A stretch of DNA of 64,000 nucleotides from Rhodococcus ruber (GCF_027270735.1 NZ_JAPWIJ010000001.1:620001-684000), one strand, 5' to 3'; positions 7,500 through 15,875 are shown, numbered from the stretch's first letter. A program made the numbers and translations. The notes: generated from the letters alone by a model not told the origin.

Positions 7500-9869
7500 T
7501 CAGACCATGTCTTTCTCGGTCATCCAACGCAGCGTGGGCCACCCCAGGAATACCGGCAACCAGCAGGTCAGTACACGGTAGAGCAACACCGACGGCACTG
7601 CGATGGAGGCAGGTAGACCGAACGCAGCGAGACCGCCGATCAGTGCGGCCTCCACGGCACCGACGCCGCCGGGTGTCGGCGCGGCGGACGCGAGGGTTCC
7701 GCCGATCATCGTCACGACGGTCACCGTCACGAACGTAGTACCGCCGCCGAAGGCCTCGATGCTCGCCCACAATGCCAGCGCTGCGCCCAATGTCGTTGCA
7801 GCACAACCGAGAATGATGATCGAGAAGCGCTTGGGATCACGTGCGAGCTCGCCCAGTTCGGTGAGGACTTCCTTGATCTGCGGCCGGACGGCGACTCGAA
7901 GCCACCGGCGCAACTTGGGGACGAACATGAAGGTTCCGACGACACCGAATGCGGCTCCCGCTATCAGATACAGCACGGTGTTGCCGGGCACCATGTTCGA
8001 CAACCCCGAGGAGGTACCGGCGACGACGCTGAAGAAGATCAACAGGCTCACGTGCGTGATCACCTGGACCGACTGTTGCAGTGCCACAGCCGCTGTCGCG
8101 CGAACGGCACCCAATCCGCCCTTCTGCAGGAATCGCACACTCAGAGCCAGCCCTCCGACGCCCGCGGGGGTCGTCGTCGCGGCGAAGGTGTTGGCAACCT
8201 GCATGACCGTCAGGTTCCAGAAGCTGACCTTGCCGAACGCGCACGCCCACAACGCAGCTCCGGCACCGACGTACGTCAGAGCAGAGACCGCCAACCCGAG
8301 CAGAACCCACCACCAGTCCACCGAACCCAGTTCGGTGACGAACGCAGGCACTGCACTGATGAACGGGTACGCGACGTAGACCAATCCGATCAACAACACG
8401 AGCGAGATGATCTGGTTTCGGCTGAAGCGAGTGACCTGTTCGGCCTCGATCTTGGCGGCACCGGTCTGCTCGAGTACCTCGAGCCGGACGGCCTTCATCG
8501 TCTTGCCTGCATCGCGAACCGATTGACGAATCCGAGGCGGAATGGCGGACTTGGTGAGCCGGCCCGATGCTGCAATCACGGCATCGAAGCCGAGGACGCC
8601 GACGGCGGTCGCCACGGCACGGCGAGAGCCGAAAAGATCTGCTGTGGTGAGCAACAGCTGTGCCACGTCCGATTGCATCTGGGCATCCGAGGCACCCAGT
8701 TCGGCGTGCCCGTAACCGCAGAACAGGGCCCGGCCCTGATGGATTCGGAGTTCGCCTCGATGCAGGTCTCCGTGCGAGATCTGGTTCTCGTGCAGGGTGC
8801 CGAGGGCCTTCCACAATGCGCTGAGGGTGGCGTCGTCGTGCTCGGCCTCGATCGGCTCACCGAGGGGCAGGTCGTGCGCGTACAGCGTCCACCCCCGATC
8901 GAGTGCCGCGACCGCCAGCGGATGGCTGCCCGCGGCGCCCAACCCCTCGATGGCCAGCCCCATCAGTGCGCGATGCTCGACGGCCCTGCGCATGGACGCA
9001 TGCAGCGGCGCAGTTTCACTGCCACGCCGCGTGATCCATCGCCAGAACTGTCGTAGCGCCCCGCCACTGCGCTGATTCTGCCCGTACAACTCGACCACCA
9101 CGTCGGCGTCGGACGTGTGTGCGTTCAACACCAACGGGCCCGGTCCGGCCGGACGGACGACAGTGAAGCTGTGGACGGTGACGCCGCGATCACGGAACAG
9201 CCGCAGTGCTGCGTCGAGTGGAACCTCGAGAGCCGGCGTACCCACCAGCAGCACGATGACGGCTCCGACGAGCCAGCCGACTGCCAGACCGAGCATCGAG
9301 CGAGCCGGGACGACAGTGGAGACGACCAGGTGGATGGGCACGAACGCGAGCAACAGCGTCCACCATGCCCGACGCCACCGCGCGGGCAGGCCGGGGCCCG
9401 AGACCGTGAGGGCCGCAGCCAACATGGCGATCCAGCGCGAGTCGTCGAGGAACTGCGAGAGGAAGGTGTCGAGTCGCTCGGGAACGTCCAGGTCCCAGGT
9501 GGGAGTGGAGATTCCGGTGCCGGTGATCGACAGCGCCAACGCGGCCAGTAGTGCCGCCGCTGCGTAGCCGGCGAGCAGTTTCCACTTGCGGCCGGCAATC
9601 AGGCCGATCAGTACTCCGAACGGGAGCGCGAGAATGGCGACGCCGTAGACGATGTAGACGGCGTTGGACTGGTCGGGGCTGAGTACACCGACGATGTTCG
9701 ACACCGATTGCTCGAGCGCATCCCACTGGTTTCTGGTGATCAGCGAACCGGCGATGACCAGGCCGAGCAGCACCGCAGCCGACACGACCCGAATGATGTC
9801 GCTGGTTCTTCGCACCAGCGGTTGAAGCAGGTTCCCCGCTACGGGAATCTCCCGCCCATCCACACGCAT
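7500..9869 (-). CDS. Flippase-like (LPG synthase TM/YbhN type) membrane protein with embedded kinase-like region
   Basis: A 789-residue membrane protein. The N-terminal third has several transmembrane segments (about 25-50, 70-130, 145-230). A soluble middle part (about 245-450) looks like an aminoglycoside/lipopolysaccharide-kinase fold with HGDLHRGEL and GYGHAELG where an active kinase would have HGDxxxxN and DFG, so it is probably a pseudokinase. The C-terminal part (about 500-780) matches the UPF0104/lysyl-PG synthase membrane domain, including a TPGGVGAVEAALIGGL loop. Such proteins are thought to act in lipid or lipid-linked sugar translocation; the cargo is unknown. ATG at 9869 begins MRVDGREIP. 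Confidence 0.8.
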   Translation of the reverse strand: MRVDGREIPVAGNLLQPLVRRTSDIIRVVSAAVLLGLVIAGSLITRNQWDALEQSVSNIVGVLSPDQSNAVYIVYGVAILALPFGVLIGLIAGRKWKLLAGYAAAALLAALALSITGTGISTPTWDLDVPERLDTFLSQFLDDSRWIAMLAAALTVSGPGLPARWRRAWWTLLLAFVPIHLVVSTVVPARSMLGLAVGWLVGAVIVLLVGTPALEVPLDAALRLFRDRGVTVHSFTVVRPAGPGPLVLNAHTSDADVVVELYGQNQRSGGALRQFWRWITRRGSETAPLHASMRRAVEHRALMGLAIEGLGAAGSHPLAVAALDRGWTLYAHDLPLGEPIEAEHDDATLSALWKALGTLHENQISHGDLHRGELRIHQGRALFCGYGHAELGASDAQMQSDVAQLLLTTADLFGSRRAVATAVGVLGFDAVIAASGRLTKSAIPPRIRQSVRDAGKTMKAVRLEVLEQTGAAKIEAEQVTRFSRNQIISLVLLIGLVYVAYPFISAVPAFVTELGSVDWWWVLLGLAVSALTYVGAGAALWACAFGKVSFWNLTVMQVANTFAATTTPAGVGGLALSVRFLQKGGLGAVRATAAVALQQSVQVITHVSLLIFFSVVAGTSSGLSNMVPGNTVLYLIAGAAFGVVGTFMFVPKLRRWLRVAVRPQIKEVLTELGELARDPKRFSIIILGCAATTLGAALALWASIEAFGGGTTFVTVTVVTMIGGTLASAAPTPGGVGAVEAALIGGLAAFGLPASIAVPSVLLYRVLTCWLPVFLGWPTLRWMTEKDMV

Positions 9870-9878
9870 GGGGTCAAC

Positions 9879-10466
9879 CTACCGTGCGGTACGCCTACGG
9901 AGTTCGTTGCGGACGGCGGGCCATTCGGATTCGATGATCGAGAACACCACGGTGTCGCGCAACGAACCGTCGGGCATGCGTTGATGATTGCGCAGAATTC
10001 CGTCCTGCTTGGCACCGAGCTTTGCGATCGCCGTGCGCGATTGCAGGTTCATCCAGTGCGTGCGAAATTCGACAGCGATACATCCCAGTTCCTCGAAGGC
10101 ATGCGTGAGCAGCAGCAGTTTGCTCGCGGCGTTGGTGCCGGTTCCGTGCGCGGAGCGAGCATTCCAGGTGTACCCGATCTCGACCCGACGGTTCTTCGAG
10201 TCGACGTTGCAGAAGGTCGTCGCGCCGATGATCTGGCCGGTGTCGTTGCGGCGCAGTGTGAACGGAAGCATGCTGCCGGCTTCGAGCAATCCCAGCCGAC
10301 GATCGATCTCTGCTGCCATGTCCTCGGGCTTCGGCACGCTGGTGTACCAGAGGTTCCACAACTCGCCGTCGCGAGCGGCGTCGGACAGTCCTTCGAGATG
10401 GTCGTGGCTCAACGGCTCCAGAGTCACGAGATCGTCAGCGAGGGTCACCGGTTGCAGAAAGGGCAT
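9879..10466 (-). CDS. GNAT-family N-acetyltransferase (RimJ/RimL type)
   Basis: A 195-residue protein matching the Acetyltransf_3/RimJ-RimL branch: it opens with LVTLEPLSHDHLEGL, has a beta-strand FTLRRNDTGQIIGATTF, the EIGYTWN motif and an acetyl-CoA-binding stretch around HGTGTNAASKLLLLTHAFEELG, then NLQSRTAIAKLGAKQDGILR. ATG at 10466 is chosen because homologues start near the first strand; it overlaps the MFS gene end by 32 bases. The acceptor (protein N-terminus, amino acid or drug) is not determined. Confidence 0.85.
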   Translation of the reverse strand: MPFLQPVTLADDLVTLEPLSHDHLEGLSDAARDGELWNLWYTSVPKPEDMAAEIDRRLGLLEAGSMLPFTLRRNDTGQIIGATTFCNVDSKNRRVEIGYTWNARSAHGTGTNAASKLLLLTHAFEELGCIAVEFRTHWMNLQSRTAIAKLGAKQDGILRNHQRMPDGSLRDTVVFSIIESEWPAVRNELRRRTAR

Positions 10467-11718
10467 TCGCCGACGATACGTCGGATCGTGCCGTCCGGGA
10501 AAGCGCAATGATTGCCGCTGCGGTGACGGCGACAGCGACGACGACGAGGGCGATCACCTCGGTGAAAGCGTAAGCGTAGGCATCGGCGAATCCGGGTTGC
10601 CCGGATGCAGCGGCGTCGGCGTCGATCTTGTTCGACACCCGTCCGCGGATGAGGAAGGCCAGTAGCCAGGCATAGCCGGCGACCGCGATGGCCTCGCTGC
10701 CGATGCGGAACAGGTTGAGTACCCCAGCGGCGGTGCCGCTGCTGTGCGGCGGAACCGCGGCGAGTGCTTCGCCGTCGACCAATCCGATGGGGAGTCCGAA
10801 ACCGAGCCCCACCAGAATCATGGGGATCGTCACGGCGGGAAGTGGGACGCCGGGTTGCAGGGCCAGCATGCCGAGATTGCCGAGAGCGAGGCAGCCCAGG
10901 CTCGCGAGAACGACGCGGCTGGGGGTCACGGCGTCGAACATCGCGCTCAGCCGTGCGACGGTCAGCGGGGCGAGAAGAACCGGGACGGTCATCGCCAGCA
11001 TGAACAGCCCGGCTCGGCCGGGAGTCAGCGACGCGACGGCGCTGAGGGCGGCCGGCAGATAGGTGAGCAGGGTGACGAAGCCGATGGCTCCGGCCACCGG
11101 GACCAGGCAGAGCGCGAGGAATCGACGATTGCGCAGTAGGCCGAAATCGAGCAGACGGTTCGCGGTGGATTCGCTTCGCAGAGCAGGCAGGGCCAGGGTG
11201 CCGACGGCCGCGATCAGAAGGACGATCGCCTGAGCGGCGAACACCCCGCGCCAGTCGACCGCGGCGATCAGCAGCCCGGAGATCGTCGGACCCAGTGCCA
11301 ACCCGAGCCCGTTGACGGTGCCGAACAGTGCGAATGCCGTGGCCCGTTCGGTCCCGTGAAAATGCAGCGACAGAATCGACGTCGAGCCCACCAGAACCGC
11401 AGCGGCACCGACGCCCGCGACCACCCGCGCCGCGTCGAGTACGAGCAGGGAGGGCGCGAGTGCGCTCACCAGGCTGGCTGTAGCCGTGAGAAGTACGCCG
11501 ATGCGGAACGACGTGCGGTGGCCGATGCGATCCGAGACCGCTCCCCAGACGACGGTGAAGAGGGCGAACGCGACGTTGAAGCCGTTGACGACCCACTGCA
11601 GTGGCGTGGGATCGGAGCCGAGATCGGCTGCGATGACCGGTAGCGCGATGGCGGTGCCCGAGATCGACATCGGCACGACGAACTGCGCTGCGAGTACGAC
11701 CGGTAGAACTGCCCTCAT
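10435..11718 (-). CDS. MFS transporter (drug-efflux type)
   Basis: A 427-residue major facilitator with about 12 hydrophobic segments. The cytoplasmic loop 2-3 motif reads GAVSDRIGHRTSFRIG, and a motif-C-like GTVNGLGLALGP lies in segment 5, typical of drug:H+ antiporters. ATG at 11718 (MRAVLPVV) is preceded by GGGGGA; the longer frame would run through the operator region and is rejected. It is divergent from an ArsR-type regulator with two palindromic operators between them. This arrangement suggests that the regulator represses the exporter until an inducer binds. The exported compound is unknown. Confidence 0.88.
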   Translation of the reverse strand: MRAVLPVVLAAQFVVPMSISGTAIALPVIAADLGSDPTPLQWVVNGFNVAFALFTVVWGAVSDRIGHRTSFRIGVLLTATASLVSALAPSLLVLDAARVVAGVGAAAVLVGSTSILSLHFHGTERATAFALFGTVNGLGLALGPTISGLLIAAVDWRGVFAAQAIVLLIAAVGTLALPALRSESTANRLLDFGLLRNRRFLALCLVPVAGAIGFVTLLTYLPAALSAVASLTPGRAGLFMLAMTVPVLLAPLTVARLSAMFDAVTPSRVVLASLGCLALGNLGMLALQPGVPLPAVTIPMILVGLGFGLPIGLVDGEALAAVPPHSSGTAAGVLNLFRIGSEAIAVAGYAWLLAFLIRGRVSNKIDADAAASGQPGFADAYAYAFTEVIALVVVAVAVTAAAIIALSRTARSDVSSANALSATGDPR

Positions 11719-11736
11719 GAATCCCCCTGCGCTCGG

Positions 11737-11759
11737 TAGGTACGATATTTCTCGTACTA
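11737..11759. promoter_or_regulatory. Operator 1 for the ArsR-type regulator
   Basis: TAGGTACGA and TCGTACTA form an imperfect inverted repeat around a 6-base spacer, 19 bases from the exporter start. It shares the TAGGTACG half-site with the second palindrome at 11771-11794, which argues for two binding sites of one dimeric regulator. Confidence 0.65.
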
Positions 11760-11770
11760 GAGCAGATTCG

Positions 11771-11794
11771 TAGGTACGGCGCAAGTCGTACCTA
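11771..11794. promoter_or_regulatory. Operator 2 for the ArsR-type regulator
   Basis: TAGGTACG and CGTACCTA form a perfect 8-base inverted repeat with an 8-base spacer, ending 16 bases before the regulator's ATG. The same half-site occurs at 11737. Position fits autorepression. Confidence 0.7.
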
Positions 11795-11810
11795 ATGGCA
11801 GGAGAAGTCG

Positions 11811-12125
11811 ATGGCGGACGAGAACGGGCATCCGGAGCCCGAGGAAATGCAACTCGGTGCGGTGATGTCAGCCCTGGCGGATCCGCTGCGCCGCAAGGTG
11901 GTCACCGAACTGGTCGGCGACGACGACGGTGCCGAGCGAACATGTATGTCGTTCGAGCTCGGTGTCACCAAATCGACTCTCACGCATCATTTTCGAGTAT
12001 TGCGAGAGGCAGGTCTGGTATTCCAGGTGGACCGCGGTAACAGTCGTAAGGTCACGCTGCGCCGTCGCGAACTCGAGGATCGGTTCCCCGGTCTGCTGGA
12101 TCTGATCGCCAACGAAAACCGCTAG
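11811..12125 (+). CDS. ArsR-type winged-helix transcriptional regulator
   Basis: A 104-residue regulator. The winged helix spans about 15-95: LADPLRRKVVTEL (helix 1), TKSTLTHHFRVLREAGLV (recognition helix and turn) and a wing ending in VTLRRRELE. No cysteine cluster typical of metal-sensing ArsR proteins is present (one Cys only, in RTCMSF), so an organic ligand is more likely. AGGAGAAG sits 5 bases before the ATG. It is divergent from the MFS exporter, with two matching palindromes in the shared promoter. Confidence 0.9.
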   Translation: MADENGHPEPEEMQLGAVMSALADPLRRKVVTELVGDDDGAERTCMSFELGVTKSTLTHHFRVLREAGLVFQVDRGNSRKVTLRRRELEDRFPGLLDLIANENR

Positions 12126-12158
12126 CCCGACGCGGGTGCCCGTCGTACGGTGATGCCC

Positions 12159-13307
12159 ATGCACATCGCAATGATCGGCACGACGGCTCCCAGTCACATC
12201 TATCCATCACTGGCCGTCGTCGCCGAGCTGGTGCGACGCGGACATCGCGTCACCTATGCCGTCGGAAATTCGCTTCGACACCTGGTGGAACCTGCGGGCG
12301 TGGAGGTGGTTTCGTTCGAGTCGATGCTGCCCGACGGAGAGGCTTCGTGGCCCGACGATCCGGCGTCGGCCATGCAGGTGTTCCTCGACGAGGCGATACA
12401 GTCGTTTCCGGTGCTGACCGCGGTCTACGACGACGATCAGCCGGACCTGTTGCTGTACGACATCGGCGGTATGACGGCGCCGGTCCTGGGGGTGCGCTAC
12501 GGGGTTCCTGCCGTGCAGCTCTCGCCGACGTACGTGGCCTGGGACGGCTACGCCGAGGATCTCGGTGATGGGATGACCTCGATCCGAGAGTCGCCAACCG
12601 GTGTCGTGTATCGCGAGACCTATGCAACCTGGTTGCGAGAGAACGACATCGACGCCGATCCGTGGGCGTGGATCACGTATCCGTCGCACTGCCTGTCGCT
12701 GATTCCGCGGGTGATGCAGCCGAATGTCGACCGGGTGTCAGAGTCGGTCCAGTTCGTCGGACCGTGCCTCGATCCGGCACGGCTCGACGACCGTAGCTGG
12801 ACAGCACCCGAAGCGCCGGTCCTGTACATCTCGCTCGGTACCGGATACAACGAGCGACCCGCGTTCTACCGCCTGTGTATCGAGGCGTTCGGGAACACCG
12901 ACTGGCATGTGGTGATCTCCATCGGCCGCCGCGTCGATCCGGCCGTACTGGGTGATATTCCCGCAAATATCGAAGTACACGAACATGTTCCGCAGCTCGC
13001 GGTGCTGGCCGCCGCCACCGTTTTCGTCACCCACGCCGGGATGGGCGGGTGCACCGAGGCGCTGTGGTTCGGCGTGCCGACCGTGGCAGTACCGCAGGCG
13101 GTCGATCAGTTCGGCAACGCCGCGATGCTCGCCGAACTCGGGGTGGGCGTGCACCTGGACTTCGAGAAGGTCACTGCTGTGATGCTGGGCGAAGCTGTCG
13201 CCGAAGCCCGCGAATTCAGTTCACGTGCAGCAGAACTCGGTGCCGAGGTGAGGGCGCACGGTGGCGTCGAACAGGCGGCTGATGCGGTGGAAGCATTCCG
13301 CCGGTAG
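12159..13307 (+). CDS. Macrolide-type (GT1/MGT) UDP-glycosyltransferase
   Basis: A 383-codon glycosyltransferase of the UDP-glucuronosyl/macrolide family. The N-terminal acceptor domain begins MHIAMIGTTAPSHIYPSL. The C-terminal nucleotide-sugar site has the signature HAGMGGCTEALWFGVPTV and PQAVDQFGNA (about 290-325). Three starts are possible (GTG 12150, ATG 12153, ATG 12159); the last matches family N-termini best. It lies 33 bases after the ArsR-type regulator on the same strand. Family members inactivate macrolides or glycosylate natural products, and a role in detoxification with the neighbouring exporter is an inference. Confidence 0.88.
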   Translation: MHIAMIGTTAPSHIYPSLAVVAELVRRGHRVTYAVGNSLRHLVEPAGVEVVSFESMLPDGEASWPDDPASAMQVFLDEAIQSFPVLTAVYDDDQPDLLLYDIGGMTAPVLGVRYGVPAVQLSPTYVAWDGYAEDLGDGMTSIRESPTGVVYRETYATWLRENDIDADPWAWITYPSHCLSLIPRVMQPNVDRVSESVQFVGPCLDPARLDDRSWTAPEAPVLYISLGTGYNERPAFYRLCIEAFGNTDWHVVISIGRRVDPAVLGDIPANIEVHEHVPQLAVLAAATVFVTHAGMGGCTEALWFGVPTVAVPQAVDQFGNAAMLAELGVGVHLDFEKVTAVMLGEAVAEAREFSSRAAELGAEVRAHGGVEQAADAVEAFRR

Positions 13308-13308
13308 G

Positions 13309-13767
13309 TTACGTCGCGAGTGCGCGTAGCTCCTCGAAGGTCTCGGCGTACGTGTCGCGGACCTGATCCCAGGATGCCGTCATATCCACGCTCTGCGGAT
13401 CGGGAGCCGGTACCGCGTATCCGTACTGGGAGCGCGGCACAGGATTGCCGGGCAACACGAGCACCTGGGTGAACGCCGCGGAATCGGGATTGAACGTCAA
13501 CGTGTGGGAAGCGACGTTGCGGCCCCAATCCTCCGACGGCCACGACAGAAAGATCACGTGTTGCGGGTTGGCCGCGACGTCGGTGTACGAGACGTAGCTT
13601 CCGTAGTGATCCTCTCCCGGAGACATGATCTTGTATGCGCCGTTGTCGGTGTAGATCAACAGTGCCTCGGCAAACGGCTTCTGGTCGAACAATGCCGTGT
13701 AGCGAAGTGCTTGCACGAACACGGCTTGTCCCAGTGGAACCGAGATGGGCTCCTGCTGTGTGGTCAT
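13309..13767 (-). CDS. Uncharacterised protein
   Basis: A 152-residue soluble protein I do not recognise. It has no signal peptide or membrane segment and is rich in aromatic residues (for example DHYGSYVSYTDV and SWPSEDWGRN). ATG at 13767 is the first start that does not run back through the palindromic repeat at 13793-13839. It converges on the glycosyltransferase (one base between stop codons) and diverges from the DUF559 gene. Codon use matches its neighbours, so it is likely real. Confidence 0.65.
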   Translation of the reverse strand: MTTQQEPISVPLGQAVFVQALRYTALFDQKPFAEALLIYTDNGAYKIMSPGEDHYGSYVSYTDVAANPQHVIFLSWPSEDWGRNVASHTLTFNPDSAAFTQVLVLPGNPVPRSQYGYAVPAPDPQSVDMTASWDQVRDTYAETFEELRALAT

Positions 13768-13792
13768 GAGAATCAAAGGTACCGACGTCCAG

Positions 13793-13839
13793 AATCGGGT
13801 GCAGTCAGCCGCGCTGAGCGCGGTCAGCTGCACCCGATT
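13793..13839. repeat. 47-bp nested palindromic repeat, copy 1
   Basis: Outer arms AATCGGGTGCAG and CTGCACCCGATT are perfect 12-base inverted repeats. Inside is a second hairpin CCGCGC-TGA-GCGCGG, with TCAG on both sides as unpaired bulges. A second copy at 14721-14767 is in the same orientation and identical at 45 of 47 positions. The two copies bracket the DUF559 gene; this one lies 42 bases before its start. Confidence 0.9.
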
Positions 13840-13881
13840 CGATGGGGGAACCGCCTCGACGCCGAGTGCGTGCAAGTCGAC

Positions 13882-14745
13882 ATGCTCGAACTCTGGTTGG
13901 CACAACACGACGGCGTCGTCACCCGTGCTCGAGCCGGTGCCTGCGGACTCAGTGGCGATGCGGTGGACCGACTGGTGCGCGCCGGCAAGTGGAAGGCGAT
14001 TCACCGCGGGGTGTTCTTCGTTGCGGACCGTCCGTTCACTGCGGAAGCACGTATTCGATGCGCAGTGTGGGGCGCGGGCGACCGAGCAGTCCTCAGCGGG
14101 GAGGCCGCAGCGTTCTGGCATCGTGTGATCTCTGATGTGCCTGGCGTCATCGAGGTCACCGTCCCCAGAACCGGTCGAAGTCGTGCCGCCGGGTGCCGGC
14201 TTCGCAGGCGGGACGTGCACAGCACCGACGTCGTTGTTCGCCGCGGAGTTCGGGTGACGTCGCTCGAACTGACCGTTCTCGAGGCGTCGATCGGCAAAGC
14301 GCACATCATGGATCGAGCACTGCAGCGGCACACGAATCTGGAAAGTCTGCGACGGGCGCACAACCGTAACGCTGGACGGACCGGGGCTCCGAAGGCGAAG
14401 CAGCTGTTGACCGCCGCCGAAGGTGGTGCCCGCTCGGAGGGCGAGCGTCTGCTGGTGCGCGAGCTACGCCTTCGCAAGATCACCGGTTGGGCTGTCAACC
14501 ATAGATGGAATGGCTACGAACTGGACATCGCGTTCATCGTCGAGATGGTGGCGATAGAGATCGACGGTTGGGCCTTCCATTCCGATCACGATGCATTTCA
14601 ACGTGATCGGACCAGGCAGAACGCGATCTCGCGGGACTGGACGGTACTTCGCTACACGTGGGCGGACCTGACCGAACGGATGGACCGAGTGATCGCCGAG
14701 ATACTCGCCGCCCTCGCGCGAATCCGGTGCAGTGAGCCGCGCTGA
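13882..14745 (+). CDS. AbiEi-like/DUF559 domain protein (Vsr-fold nuclease type)
   Basis: A 287-residue two-domain protein. Residues about 1-75 resemble the AbiEi winged-helix antitoxin domain (HDGVVTRARAG, then AGKWKAIHRGVFFV). The C-terminal 110 residues match DUF559, a Vsr/PD-(D/E)XK-like nuclease domain, with ELDIAF, the acidic AIEIDGWAFH strand and QRDRTRQNAI. ATG at 13882 is preferred over GTG at 13870. The last seven codons and the stop lie inside the second palindromic repeat. Such genes are common orphan paralogues in actinobacteria; their function is not established. No partner toxin gene is adjacent. Confidence 0.85.
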   Translation: MLELWLAQHDGVVTRARAGACGLSGDAVDRLVRAGKWKAIHRGVFFVADRPFTAEARIRCAVWGAGDRAVLSGEAAAFWHRVISDVPGVIEVTVPRTGRSRAAGCRLRRRDVHSTDVVVRRGVRVTSLELTVLEASIGKAHIMDRALQRHTNLESLRRAHNRNAGRTGAPKAKQLLTAAEGGARSEGERLLVRELRLRKITGWAVNHRWNGYELDIAFIVEMVAIEIDGWAFHSDHDAFQRDRTRQNAISRDWTVLRYTWADLTERMDRVIAEILAALARIRCSEPR

Positions 14746-14767
14746 GCGCGGTCAGCTGCACCCGATT
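14721..14767. repeat. 47-bp nested palindromic repeat, copy 2
   Basis: Same element and orientation as 13793-13839, with two differences (one in the left outer arm and one in the left bulge). It contains the 3' end and stop codon of the DUF559 gene, and its last base is shared with the stop codon of the opposing gene at 14767. It could also act as a bidirectional terminator, but there is no T-run. Confidence 0.9.
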
Positions 14768-15093
14768 CAGTCCTCCAGAACGCTGACGCTCACGCCGTAG
14801 GGCAGGAAGCGGACGCGTCGACGCGGGTCGGTGTTGTCCTTGTGCGCGCGGAGGGCATCGAGTTCGGTGGCGTAGAGCTGGTCGATCTGTGGCGACCCGG
14901 CGTCGTCGACGCTGTAGATCGCCCAGACTCCGTCACCCTTCTGGCCTGTGGTTTCGGGCTCCGGTGGAGCCTTCGGTGCCCCGACGTTGGAGGCGAACAG
15001 CGAGCCGACCACCTCGCGGAGTCCCTCGGTTGCTTCACGGGCGAACTTGTCGAAGTCGTCGGATCCGAATCCGAAGGGTCCTTGGTTGGCCAT
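14767..15093 (-). CDS. Uncharacterised small protein
   Basis: A 108-residue soluble protein I cannot assign. The N-terminal half is an amphipathic stretch (SDDFDKFAREATEGLREVV), then a proline/glutamate linker. The C-terminal half (WAIYSVDDAGSPQIDQLYA onwards, ending RVRFLPYGVSVSVLED) looks like a small alpha/beta domain. AGGAGG lies 6 bases before the ATG at 15093, a strong ribosome-binding site that supports a real gene. It converges on the DUF559 gene through the second palindromic repeat and is divergent from the hydrolase at 15123. Confidence 0.75.
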   Translation of the reverse strand: MANQGPFGFGSDDFDKFAREATEGLREVVGSLFASNVGAPKAPPEPETTGQKGDGVWAIYSVDDAGSPQIDQLYATELDALRAHKDNTDPRRRVRFLPYGVSVSVLED

Positions 15094-15122
15094 GGCAATA
15101 CCTCCTCAGGTGATACTCCAGT

Positions 15123-15875
15123 ATGCGCGTTTTCTCCGAACAGCCGCCGAGCGTCCGCGCGCTCACGTTGCCGGGCAGCACCGACTCGGCTCTGGTCTTT
15201 CTGCACGGCCTCGGCTCGGCGGGCGTCCCGGCATTCGGTGCCATCGCTGTAGATGCAGCATTCGAGGGTCGAGAGCGGCTGCTGCCGGATCTGCTCGGCT
15301 TCGGATTCAGCGATCGACCGCTCGATTTCGGCTACTCGCTCGACGACCATGCTGCTGCCATTGCCGACCTGCTCGATCAGCGGAATCTGACGTCGGTCGA
15401 CCTCGTCGGCCACAGCCTGGGTGGATCGATCGCCACCGTGCTCGCCCACCGCAGGCCGGATCTGGTGAGCCGACTGATCGTGCTCGAACCCAACCTGCTG
15501 CCGTGGGACGGCACCGCCAGCGTCGAGATTGCCCGGCAGTCGGAGGCAGAGTTCCTCGACACCGGTATGGACCGGATGATCGCCGAAGCCGATCCGGACT
15601 GGGCGTCCACTCTGCGCGTTGCCGATCCGACCGCGCTCCATCGCACCGCCGTCGGGCTGTGCGTGGGACCGGATCCGACGGTGCAGGCCATTCTGGAGTC
15701 GCTCACCGTACCGCGGTTGTTCGTCTACGGAGAGCGCACGGGCGCGCCGAGTCAACAGGACCGGTTGGCTTCGGCAGGTGTGGTTTTCACCTGCATCGAC
15801 GATGCCGGGCACGTCATGATGTCCGACAATCGCGAAGGCGTCGTCGAGGTGCTGCGAACCGGGCTACTGCTGTAG
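15123..15875 (+). CDS. Alpha/beta-hydrolase
   Basis: A 250-residue hydrolase-fold protein: oxyanion region VFLHGLGSAG, nucleophile elbow VGHSLGGS (Ser about 98), an acid in FVYGERTGAP and the catalytic His in DDAGHVMM near the C-terminus. No signal peptide. The ATG is only 29 bases from the divergent gene and has no ribosome-binding site of its own, so the message may be leaderless. The reading frame ends 12 bases inside the convergent AIM24 gene. Substrate is unknown. Confidence 0.85.
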   Translation: MRVFSEQPPSVRALTLPGSTDSALVFLHGLGSAGVPAFGAIAVDAAFEGRERLLPDLLGFGFSDRPLDFGYSLDDHAAAIADLLDQRNLTSVDLVGHSLGGSIATVLAHRRPDLVSRLIVLEPNLLPWDGTASVEIARQSEAEFLDTGMDRMIAEADPDWASTLRVADPTALHRTAVGLCVGPDPTVQAILESLTVPRLFVYGERTGAPSQQDRLASAGVVFTCIDDAGHVMMSDNREGVVEVLRTGLLL

